Source of the DNA: Haliclona indistincta
Lineage: Eukaryota; Porifera; Demospongiae; Haplosclerida; Chalinidae
Reading direction: 5' to 3'
Length of the DNA: 64,000 bases
Assembly (NCBI GenBank): GCA_964017065.1
Contig: OZ024791.1
Location: 4,082,547-4,146,546, forward strand
Below, piece by piece: positions 1 through 10,600 of this stretch. The notes under the pieces were generated by a model. It was given only the letters and a program-made list of their open reading frames with translations. It had not been told where the DNA came from and did not search any database. A program made the position numbers and the translations under genes. Every line of letters starts with the position of its first letter. Position 1 is the stretch's first letter.

Positions 1-140
1 CCGTGTTTTCACCCACCCACAAACAGAATTACATCAAAAGGTGAAATATAAAATATGTCCGAAAAAAACACCACATTCACCATGAGTCTAAGCAACAATT
101 TGCACTTAACAAAACCACTGTCACATCCTAAAGCACTTAG

Positions 141-295
141 CCTCTGGCGGCAATTTTAACTATGCATATGGTGGTGAAATACGGGAAGGCGATTCACCAC
201 CCATGCATTATCAAAATCACCACTGGGGACGAGACTACAAAGCACCTAATTATGGCAAAATTGATGAGGTATGGATTTTACCCACTAGAAAGTAA
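141..295 (+). CDS. possible terminal exon of an unidentified plus-strand gene
   Basis: After an AG acceptor-like site (139-140) an open frame of 50 codons runs to a TAA at 293-295. It is rich in Asn, His, Tyr and Gly (it includes the stretch MHYQNHHWGRDYKAPNYGK). The composition looks protein-like, but I do not recognise a family. An internal GT at the GAGGTATGG position could instead be a donor, so it may be an internal exon. It lies where the downstream exons of the minus-strand eIF2A gene would be expected, so it would be a gene inside an eIF2A intron, a retrocopy, or chance. Confidence is low. Confidence 0.25.
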
Positions 296-354
296 GATCA
301 AGATCTATAGCAAGAGATAGCATCTACAAGGTTAACAAACTAAAGGATCACAGA

Positions 355-825
355 TAGGCTTGCGCCGATTATGCTTTTAATTTTGCCTATTATGCTTTTC
401 AGCAATGCTTTAATTTTTCTCCTATTATGCTTCAATTGTTTCCTATTATGCTACGTAATGCCAGGTGCCTATATTGATTATAATGACCCAGTTCAGAAGC
501 TGTGGGCGCTCTCAGACTATCTAGTATCGATACCGAAGTGCTGGAAGTGCCACTACTAGTGCCTGTTCCTTCATTCACCGAAACTGCCACTCCACCCTCG
601 GCCAAGTAGCCAAGTTCGTCGTCATCGCTAATGTCTGCAGAGTCTACTAGATCCTACACTCGTGCTCGAGCAGTCGAGCTTGCCGCCATTTTAGCATACG
701 CCTACCACCACGCCCATTGTATGACGTCATTTAGGAGAAATTGTACCTATTATGCTAGCATTATGCTCAATTCTTTACCATACCGAAAATGCCAAAAATT
801 ATGCTAGCATATCGGCTCAAGCCTA
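355..825. mobile_element. non-autonomous hAT-like element (MITE) with perfect 8-bp target duplication
   Basis: The 471-bp element begins TAGGCTTGCGCCGAT and ends with the inverted, slightly diverged copy (TAGGCTTGAGCCGAT on the minus strand). It is flanked on both sides by ATCACAGA (347-354 and 826-833), an exact 8-bp duplication. The inner ends carry several copies of a CCTATTATGCT motif in direct and inverted orientation. No transposase frame is present. An 8-bp duplication with TAG-type termini is typical of the hAT superfamily. It lies in an eIF2A intron or just beyond the last visible exon. Confidence 0.8.
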
Positions 826-923
826 ATCACAGACCCACAATGATGTTTTGTAAACACACTAAGGTAATGAGAAGACCAGCAATTAACTTGCAGTATTTAC
901 TTTGGCTCCAGTACTATACTAAC

Positions 924-3238
924 CCTTTATATTCCATTTGAGTTCAACATTATCAGCTTTATAAAAACTCTTGTTGGCAACCACAGCTCCAGGTCCTTCA
1001 ATACGAGGATATTGATACAACTGAACAAATGATGGAGCTCCCTAGTAACAAATAAATAATGCATTCTTTAAGTTTATAGCAATTTTGACAATAAAAATTT
1101 GAGCTAATCAAAACATATAAATAATTTGTTTGAAGCGGAACTTGCTTTGAAGCACATAATTGACAGTTCTTCAGAAGTAAAGAGTAAGCAGCAGACATGG
1201 CATGCCATCTGGCAATGTAGAAACATGCAAGCATTTTGTTTCAAGTGGTTAGACAGCAGCCAACAAAGCAGCAGTTACTGGCAAACTGATTACTACTCTT
1301 TTGGGCCCAGCTCTGGACTTCATAATGTTAAAAACTTAAAATACCAGTAACCATTATAGATACAGCTAGTAGATATGCAATTTTGATGAAAGAGTACCCA
1401 GGATTGAAACAGGATCATGATCATGTGAACAACTGAGCACATTGTAACAAGACATACACTCCGTGTCCAAACTATACACTTTTGTCATGCAAATAAAGAC
1501 ATGGCCACACAGTCGCATCATCAGGCGAATTCTATTGAGAACTTGTCTCTCTAGTGACTAGTTCACTGTTGCAGGTAGCTTTTCAGCCGATTAGCAAAAG
1601 TGTGACTTAACTTGCACAAAACAACTTTTTGAGCAACAAAAGTTGCTTATATAAGTGCCAATGTGTGCCTATGTGTTCAAAAGTCATAAAATTAATCTCT
1701 ATCAAAGTGTTAGGTTGCTGTACTTCGTGAGACTGTTATTGTAAAAAAATTCCTAAATTGCTGTCTTGTGCTGGTAGAAACGAGAAAGAGAAGTGCAGTC
1801 AGATGGGACAGCAGTATTTGCTTCTACCTATATTGGCAGGTCTTGAGTTCCACTGTAGTTGCCAATGTACGCCATACGTAAGCAAATTGTGAGGTTGGGA
1901 CAGATCTCAGTACAAATAATAATCTGTGCTGTCGCCATGTCCACTATAACCTCCATCATTATGAGTAAGTGTGTTTGACAATAGATAGTTTACCTTTCTT
2001 CCTGGAGTATACACAGCGACATGATAAGGAGGACAACCAGGCGAGAGAGCAAAGCAAGCTAATCCTTCTTGCTTTAGCTTCCTTGTAATAGTTGATCCTA
2101 ACAGGAATCAAAATTGCACAATACATGCAAATTACATAATACCAGGTGATCCTCCTTCATAGAAGTGAATCTCATTAGTGACGTTTCTGGCACATAACTG
2201 CTCATCATCACTCCATTGAGGACACCTGAATGGTACAGTTGAAAGTTACAAAGTTGTAAGATAGATTAGCAGAAACCATTCTTGGTGCTTCTTTTGATAG
2301 AGCTCAGCAACAAGTTCACTAGTCCAAACTTGTAGATTAGGAGATCCTCCTCGTGTTCCACCATCACTGCCTTTGATTACTAACATCAAACTGACTTCAA
2401 ACTATCTCATCATAATGGACGTACTACATACCAGCATATGGCTCCCACACTGCAATATATGTGCCACCAGGTGAGAACTGAATTAAACGAGTTTTTGGTT
2501 TAGGAATATGACACCTTTCAATTCCAGACAAAAAGTTCAGTACATGAACACTATAATGAAGAGAAAATAGTCAAAACCATTTCACAAAATAAATCATAGC
2601 TACATAACCAGGATTGGAAACGAGACAATGTCAGCACAGGTTGGGCTGTAATATCGCGTACGAGCGAAAAGCTCGCATACATGCCAGACGAGTTTGCTTC
2701 AGCACTTCTTAGTTAGGAAAAATTATCTACAATGAATCATGCTTCGTCTCCATAGGGCGAACTCATCGCTTCACGATGGCTAACGAATACCAAGTTGCTG
2801 AAATTTGCTCTATTTAATGCCTAATGCTAAGGCAAGCGAACGGCACATACCAACTTTGTCTGCACAAATTCTTATTATAGAGCTACTTGCAAAGTCATGA
2901 ATTGTGGTCATGCAGTCTCCACTTTGTTCATGCGTCAACCTACCCTGTTTTATCAACAAAACCTAATTGAGTTCCATCTTTTGTAAACTGCATTACTCTG
3001 CAGTCTGAAGAGTTTCTGGGTGAAGAAAACAGAAGCAATATTCTTAAGTTCTCGCTTTAATTAATCAAAATTAATTACCTCAAACTATTGTGTGGAACCA
3101 ACTTGTTATCCTCCTGTAGTTCCCACAAATGGAGCCCCTCGCTTCCACGACCTATTAAATATAACACTTAACGAATATATCAATTTAAGCCATTAGCTTA
3201 CTTGCTAGAATAAGTGATGTAGCCTTCAATGTGGCCAT
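924..3238 (-). CDS. EIF2A: eukaryotic translation initiation factor 2A (eIF2A), 5' part
   Basis: eIF2A is a WD-repeat beta-propeller protein that can deliver initiator tRNA in specialised translation initiation. Eight exons read on the minus strand: about 3202-3238 (start ATG 3238), 3079-3151, 2944-3016, 2432-2551, 2278-2367, 2145-2226, 1995-2101 and 924-1041. They give continuous protein with phases that join. Recognisable blocks are RGSEGLHLW near the N-terminus, LIQFSPGG, WEPYAG, CPQWSDDEQLCARNV, then LSPGCPPYHVAVYTPG and GAPSFVQLYQYPRIEGPGA. About 270 residues are present where the family has about 580. The C-terminal half is not found between 1 and 923, so it lies beyond the left edge or is lost. 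The intron from 1042 to 1994 is unusually long for this gene. The start sits only 56 bp from the MRPL36 start. Confidence 0.9.
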
Positions 3239-3294
3239 TTTGGAGAACCGCTCCACGAGACTAAAATGTGGGCAGGGCTTGTCCTTTAAATAAA
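3239..3294. promoter_or_regulatory. head-to-head promoter region of EIF2A and MRPL36
   Basis: Only 56 bp separate the two divergent start codons, so both transcription start sites and 5' leaders must be squeezed into, or overlap across, this interval. I see no TATA box. The alternative upstream ATG of MRPL36 (3268) lies inside it. Shared bidirectional promoters between translation-related genes are common in compact animal genomes. The promoter role is inferred from spacing only. Confidence 0.6.
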
Positions 3295-3582
3295 ATGGCG
3301 TCGCTACTTGGTTGGTGTAATAGAGCTGTTCATTCATGGCGCCCCCTCCCGTTCTTCTATAAATTGTTCACAGCTACTACAAGCAGGAAAAACATTTCAA
3401 TGTATAAATTGGGTCCACCTCTGCAAGTTTTTGGTTCAGAAGCCATGATGATGCAGCTCAGAGGATATAAAGTAAAATCTTCGCTAAAGCTGAGGTGTCC
3501 TGGCTGTCGGTTCGTGACGAGGAAGAGAAAATTACGAGTAGTGTGTTCAAAGAAACCTCGTCACAAGCAGAGACAAGGATAG
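3295..3582 (+). CDS. MRPL36: mitochondrial large ribosomal subunit protein bL36m
   Basis: Single-exon gene of 95 codons. It encodes the mitochondrial form of the small zinc-ribbon protein bL36 of the large ribosomal subunit. The C-terminal 38 residues match bL36: YKVKSSLKLRCPGCRF, then KLRVVCSKKPRHKQRQG. All four zinc ligands are visible (CPGC pair, later Cys, then the His of PRHKQ). The N-terminal 55 or so residues are basic and hydroxylated with few acids, fitting a mitochondrial targeting peptide. I chose the ATG at 3295 (MASLLGWC) because the upstream in-frame ATG at 3268 adds nine residues overlapping the promoter; 3268 remains possible. It is divergent from eIF2A and followed in tandem by a related gene at 4175. 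Confidence 0.93.
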   Translation: MASLLGWCNRAVHSWRPLPFFYKLFTATTSRKNISMYKLGPPLQVFGSEAMMMQLRGYKVKSSLKLRCPGCRFVTRKRKLRVVCSKKPRHKQRQG

Positions 3583-4174
3583 TCAATCAAACAATTGATC
3601 ACAGTTATTCATCGTGCACTGTTTGTGAAAATTTAATCATTGTCGTTTCAATTTGACTTGCTCAAGTGGCATATGCAGTTTACTTGAAATTATTTCCTAG
3701 AGTGCACATACATGTACATGTGTACATAAAGATTTTTACTGCTAGCTAGAGGCTGGATCACAGATGGGGCAGTGGCAGCTAGAGCCGTTTATTTTTGCAG
3801 AAACTAAGATTGGTCCCGTTAAATTGATCATTCATTCTCACCTTTTGACACTTGGTATGCAAGTAACATGCAGCTAGCTAGCGAAAAGACCTAGTATAGA
3901 CATGAATTAGGCTGTTGAAATCAGAAATCAGTTGAAACTAGTATGTTTCAAGCATAATTAAGCTTACGGATGAGATAATTATGTGCAAGCTGGTCTTGCC
4001 GGTAAAGCTCTACAATTTTGGTAACAAGAACAGTCATAATTTATTTATAATAATTCTCAGTGCAAGATCATGAAGATTTTGTTAGTTTGTCTTCGCATAA
4101 TTATAACGCAAGAACCGGGCCGCCGCATCTGCCGCTTTGCTGCAGTACCGCCCACTGGGCGGTGCTTTGTCCAC
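3583..4174. other. spacer between the two bL36-like genes
   Basis: About 590 bp without a supported gene. It is AT-rich and holds the 3' end of MRPL36 and presumably the promoter of the downstream gene. An in-frame extension upstream of 4175 reaches an ATG at 4070, giving an optional 35-residue N-terminal extension. No repeats with clear ends were found here. Confidence 0.4.
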
Positions 4175-4459
4175 ATGGCTTTACTTCAACATTTGAGGAG
4201 GAATCTCTTTCCTTTGTCAAGAATTGGATTCTCAGCTCCTGCTAATATACGATGCTACTGCTACATAAAGGCATACTTTCCTAAATCTTCTAAACGTTTT
4301 AAGCTGCCCGGGTGTCGTTTTTTGGAAGTGGAGGAGGGAAAATTGAAGGTGGTATCTACCAAAAGAATACCTCGTCGATTCTACAAGAAATTTCGCGATA
4401 AGATCGCCAAGGAAAAAGCCGAAGAACGTAAACTTTCGGTCATAAACAGTAATCCGTAA
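4175..4459 (+). CDS. probable diverged bL36m-like protein lacking most zinc ligands
   Basis: Single-exon frame of 94 residues starting MALLQHLRRN, in tandem 0.6 kb downstream of MRPL36. The first 30 residues are Arg-rich and free of acids, like a mitochondrial presequence. The core reads KLPGCRFLEVEEGKLKVVS then KRIPRRF. It aligns with the MRPL36 core through shared PGCRF, KL-x-VV, K and PR positions. Only one of the four zinc-binding residues of bL36 remains: the first Cys is Leu, the third is Ser and the His is replaced. A charged tail rich in Lys and Glu follows (RDKIAKEKAEERK). Interpretation: a duplicated bL36m that has lost zinc binding. It could instead be an unrelated small basic mitochondrial protein, since the shared stretch is short. 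Confidence 0.5.
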   Translation: MALLQHLRRNLFPLSRIGFSAPANIRCYCYIKAYFPKSSKRFKLPGCRFLEVEEGKLKVVSTKRIPRRFYKKFRDKIAKEKAEERKLSVINSNP

Positions 4460-4645
4460 GCTAATTAAATATGTAGAGTGACAGAATCCATTAACTCTGC
4501 ATAATTATTAATAAAATATAAAACTCATGAATAATAATCTTATTGTGGTCATAAAGTGAATTGCATTGATACTGTCGGCTACAGCAGCAGGCGTTCTGTA
4601 TGTTATAATACACGAGAGGTACACAGCACAAACATTGTACATTAA

Positions 4646-7600
4646 CTATCTTTTCTTTCGAATTTTCTTCTTCTCTCCTGGTGATGATGCAAAACTTTCT
4701 AGTCTTTGACTTGGTTGAGCACCAACTGACTCAGTCACCCAGTCTAGAAGAAATCACAATAAAATTAATTGCAGTAGTGACCAAGTATACACCTATATTA
4801 ACCCTTGGCAGCTATAACCACCTATACCAGGTACTGTAAAGGTGGTGGGTACCTGAAGTGAGGCGGCGTAGTCTGCTGGAGATGATTAAAGTTAATATTC
4901 AGTTTTTCTATCTCAAATCAATGTATCTGCTAACGGATTACATGGTACTTACCTCTGCGTAAGAGAAATAGCATTGCAGTTATTGTGCTTTTAAATCTAC
5001 AACAAAAAAGCGTTTGGTACATCTCATTTCTGCACGCTTCATGCGATCTACAGCTAGATTGGCTCCACTTGTTCTCTTTTCATCACATGCACAGCCAATT
5101 TCTTGAATTCTGTCTGGAAGTAGCAAAACCTGAGGAAACGCTTTCCCACACATGCACTGAACACTTTCAGTAAGCGAAATCTTAAAAAAGCCGCTGAATG
5201 CTCGTAAAACGCACAACAATTTCGCCGTACTTTTATGAAAACACCTGCAAAAATTTGTATGCCTGTCTGACATTTGCCGACTCAAATGATTGTATAAATA
5301 ACTAGAGTTCAGTGAACACATACCCTGGTCACTGTAGCACGCATTTAATTATACGTGTTCGCTCAGTCTCACAATTGTGGCACACCCACTTACCGGAATG
5401 TTCTAATCGACAATGTTGCTAATAGGAATACATGGCCATAGCACGTGACAGAAGACTTTCTCGACTTTGCAGGCGTCTTTCAAAGAATATATATTCAACA
5501 ACCAAGCTATTGAGACCTATTTCATGACAATCTTCGAGCAGTAAGGCAGTAAACAGCTCCGTTTTTGTACACACACATAAATTACAAACATACATACAGA
5601 CGAACCCAAACATTTAACCCTCCGGCGCCTACGTGCCCAGGGTAATAATGAAGACCCACCACCTAACATTTACTGATACACAACAATAACCATTCTCTAA
5701 CCACTTTTTCTCATTAGTGTGTGTACATTCCTCTGTGGCACACTGTCACAATTAAGAGCTGCTGCTGATTGCTTCATTTTTTTAGTAACTACAAAACCTA
5801 AAGTGAGCATATAAATAATTATTGGCTTGAGTTCAAATAATTAACCTGTCTTCTCGTCCTCTGCAACTCTTGCTCTCTCCTTTTGAAAGGCTAACATCCA
5901 TGCTGTTTTCTCCTCTGCTGATTTGGTATATAGAATATACCATTTTTCTTTGTCAACATTTCTCATTTTCCAAGCATTTCTTACTCCACTGACATTATGA
6001 GATACTGTATGCAAAACAGAAATATTCTTATTTTAAGTGAAATCAGGAGTGCATAATAAGAGTGAGCACCTTCCTAACAGGCTCACTCACTCACATTATC
6101 AAAATCATACATGTGCAAAATTAGTAAATCAAATTTGCAATCGATTTTCTATTACCTTCTCCATCAGATAAATCTTTCACAATGCACTTATCCATGTTTA
6201 CTCTGCCTTTGTGAGACAATCTTCCTCCAATTGTGTCCTTTACAAAAGAAAAATATTAGTTATTACTCGGAAAAGAACCATGAATAATTAGGGTGCATTA
6301 AATTCAATGCAGTGCTACACAATTTTGCCAATTTAAATCTGCACTTTTGAATGTGTGTGGCAACACTATTGCAGTCTAGCAACTAGCCTAGGAATTAATT
6401 GCGGAATCTCAATAAAGGTGTAAAGAGAGTCTAGCAAAACTTGCAAGTGAATGAGACTGATTCACGATCAGTTGTTTGCGGTTATCAATGCATTTTGCAT
6501 TGCGTTACATGTTGCAATTTTTGTAGCCAAAAATAAGGAAGAAATTTAGAGAAAGCCATTTGGTCTCCCAACTAAAGAAAGGCCTTTCGGAGGAGTGTGA
6601 CAGCTCTCTTCGTCTCCAAGCTAAGCGAGAATGCGTATACATCGATTTGGCATTCGATGCGCCATTTTAAGCTAGTTTATCGCTTCAGGAAAAAGCAAAT
6701 CAAAAACAATCCCTCCGTACTGTCGCTGTGTAGCTCCAAGCGCAAATTTGTCAACCTAGCGATCATTCAAAGAGAGATTTCTTTTCTTTATCTATTGCTT
6801 TTGAAGAATTTTAGTACATAGAGCTAGCTTCTTGCTGACAGTACAAGGAAACACAGGCCACACCCATCGTATCAGTACCCGAGGAGAAAGGCATACAGTG
6901 GAACCTCTCTAAGGCGGACACCATTGGGACCAACAAAATTGTCCATTATAGAGAGGGTGTCCTCTGGAGAGGGGTGTCCACTAAGAGCTGTTCCACTGTA
7001 GTTATTTCATCGCTATTTTACCATACCGGAGGAAAGCCAACAGGCAAAGCTTACCACTGGCATAGTTGTCTTGATGGCAACAGAAACACTCAGGTAAGTC
7101 TTTATTAATAATTGTAAAACAAAAAAAGATTGTGTTTTGCTCAATCGTTGCATACTACACTTCGTGAAGTGACAAAATAAAAAAATAATGTCCTTGTCAG
7201 TTCTAATGCTCCCTGCAAAGTCAATGATAGGATTTTGATCAAAGTGTTAGCAGAGATTTAATCTTGAGACAAGATAATTATGACTAGAATTGAGAGGTTT
7301 GTGGCAGTGTGCTTTGTGAGCTTAACATTTTGTAGGCTAGCTAATGGAAGGTATTAAATGAAGAGGCAAGTACCTCTTCTGCCTCCCTGATAGGTTATAG
7401 GATGGCTGGAAACCATCGCTGCGTTGAAGTAATTAGGGCAAGCCATCTACCTACATGGCAAAAGTTTGGCACTTGACATACATATTCACTTCTTCTTTAT
7501 CCAACAAATATTATGCGTACCATAATCTTGCTCCCAAACTCTATTTATTGCTGCATGTGTTTGTTGGTCATTGCTAACCTTTTTGCAATACACTAGCTGA

Positions 7601-10600
7601 TGATCAAACAGAAAGAAGTGTCTCTCCTGTGAGTGTCCTTTGGAAATTTTGTGAAGTTCTCCAGAATGAATGAATTCAGTGCTCCTCTCAATCATATCTT
7701 CTCCCTAGCATAGAAACATAACAATAATATTAAAGTTCATAGTTAAATCATTACCTTCCAGTTATCAATAGTGTTTTGCCAAGCAACAACTTTTGCAATA
7801 TTCTCTACTCTCCTTTTTCTTTCATTAACTAACAAAGCCACGTCTTTCATAGCTTCCTGTGCTGCAAACACATCATGGTAATCTGGATGATCTTCTGGAG
7901 TGTACTTCAATAGTTCCTAAACATGAAGAGTGATTAGAACTCAGAGAATACATCATTTACTTTGGTTTTTTTTTTAATTTAAACAAATACATGTACTTCA
8001 CTTTTCAGTAATCCAGCCGTGTATTTACAGTGGAACCTCTCTAATCCGGACAACTTAAGGACCCACATAATTTTCTGTTTAGAAAGTGTTCAGGTTGATA
8101 AACACACAGTGTTAATATTATTTGGGATCACAAGCAGACAGTGGGTGTCCTCATTTGAGAGTTCCAATGTATACACTACAATACAATTTTTATTGTAATT
8201 TTATACTGTTGTATATTATGGCATATTTAACCCTTCACAAGCGGCAGGCGACTATAGTCGCCCAGCAAGTTTGACGTCACCGGAAGTGGGCGTTAAAATT
8301 CGAAGATAGTTTATTTCACCTATAGACCAAATACAGCCAAGCAGAGCTATGGCGGGATTACCTAGCACCACTGGGTCTCCAGGGGCTTCTTGACATAAAA
8401 AGCAGCCATACATGCACTAACTTTGTCTCACACGTGCTGTTTTGACCAAACAAGCGGCGTTTTTTGCTCCAGTGAGAGTGATTCTAGCACACGACAGTTG
8501 GTAGATCGTCAAGTGGGCGTGGTTAACTGCAATTGCCATTGACAACAAGTCCGCACGTTGTGCAAGTTGATTTTGCATATTAACAGTGATCACAGCGCTA
8601 GTTTGTCTGTCTAATGGTTTCAAAGGTTAGTGAAATTCACAAAATAGAGGCTAGAATTGCTGTCCGCACTTGGTGGCAGGTTACTTTTGCCCACACCTTA
8701 TGAACAAGCTACAGAGAGTGTGGGGCTCACAGTACTACACATACACACAATACATGGCAATGGCGGAGACCAAGTTCACAAGATTTTGATTCTGTGCAGA
8801 GAACTGTGTTCACTGACTAGAAGATAAACAATTTGTGGAGGGATTGACACAGCATTTTGAAAAATTCACCCTTGGGAAATTTTATGAAGCATTATTATGC
8901 AGGCCGCTAATGCACTCTCTCTGCTTTATTGGCGACAACTCATGATTCAAGAAAGGAGCTGCAAGAGCTATAGACTACACCACTACTAATGCACTACCGT
9001 GTTTCTTCAGAAAGACAGTAGGAAAAGGCTGCATCAATCACTCGAGAACGTAAACAAGACGGTTTTCATTGATTACACATTGCATTATCTTGTGAGAAAA
9101 TTTGTACAACATTCGTGGGGTTGAGTGTACTTAGTGCTTTGCAGATTTCAACGAGAGTCGTTGGCTATGCGAGGACGCACATTATGATGCTTCACAGCAA
9201 GTTTTGTGCCGTTCAGCAGGCTCTTTTGAACGATACAGAAAAACAATTTTGCTTAAGGTGGCAGTGCGCCAATTTAATGAGATTCATAACTTTCCAAGTA
9301 GCTTTATTTTCTGTACAATGGTATTTTGTACAGGCGTGCTCCAGTATGCATTTTGTTTTGCCTATCGATAAACATCGATTATAGCAAGTTTCAGTCACGA
9401 AGTATTTGACTAACGTGGAGCAGTGAGCTCGTCCAGTAAAGACCGGTCTGTGGCTGTTATCTCCAGTTCGGCTTGCTTGCTCTGGAAAGAACTTCGTTTA
9501 CAGCTTTAAAATTCCAGCACGCACAGACGTATAGAGCGATTTTTCGATACTCCCTTGCTAACCCTGCAAAACAGCAAACCTAGACCAGAAAAAATTCTTT
9601 AAAAAAAGTTCTGGATCGTATTACAGAAATTCGCTCTATACGTCTGTGGGCAAGATGCTGCTACATGCTGCTGCGTTTGAAGCGCGTCGATCTATTGCTC
9701 GACAGTCGAGATAGCAGCCACAGACGCTTCATGTATTATTTCCCCATACTGTTATGTAAATCGCTGTAGTTATAAAGTCTAGTTATTAATAAAACGCACA
9801 TTGCGTGGGTGTTGAATATTAAGTAAGTGCACCGCCACCTTAAGTAACTTCAATGTGCATCGAATGTATAGTCATGTTCATAAGCATCAAATGATGTAGT
9901 TTATGATGTGGATAGAACCAACCTGCGAGAGCGATATCCTAAGTCATTTGAATCAATGCACATGCTCAAATGATGTGGCTGCTAGCTAACTCGCACATAA
10001 ACAATAAATGCTGTGTTTCCAATGTGCATTCAACTCAACATTACTAGTGAATGTTTGCCAATACGCATCATCACTGAAGGCGTGTTCACATGGAATCCAC
10101 TTTTGATGCACATTCAATCCCCAAACTCGCCAAAGCGAATTGGAAGCGAATTCAATGCGCATCGCGAGCGTTCACATGTAGCGAATTGGATGCGAATTAC
10201 GCGGCTATTCAATTTTTCAAAGTCTACATCACGCTCTTCTTAGCCTTCAACGATGCTTTTGTAGCTTTAAACGTCCATTACAAAGTGTTTAGTCCACCAA
10301 GCGCCTTGTATCTACTAGCGTCCGCCCACGCACTAAACGCAATTCGCTTCCAATCCACTTTCAATCCACCTCCAGAGGTGGATTGAACGCAATGCGCATT
10401 GAATTTGCATCGAGCAGAAGCGGATTCATGTGAACGCTAGCGAACCGGATTGAATGCGCATTCAATCCACTTGTCAGGGTCCATGTGAACGTGCCTTTAT
10501 AATTATTTCACTCACTGCTAATTGAAGAGGATACTTGCAGATTTTCTGAACAGGAGTAAGTAAAAATCCATCCAGTGATATGCCTGTGAGATTTCTTAAC

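Noticed and set aside
371..559. Hydrophobic 62-residue plus-strand frame
   Set aside because: Lies wholly inside the hAT-like MITE (355-825) and is made by its TATTATGCT repeats.
10013..10386. Two overlapping plus-strand frames of 76 and 98 codons
   Set aside because: Both are generated by the GAATGCGCATTC repeat element at 10077-10497.
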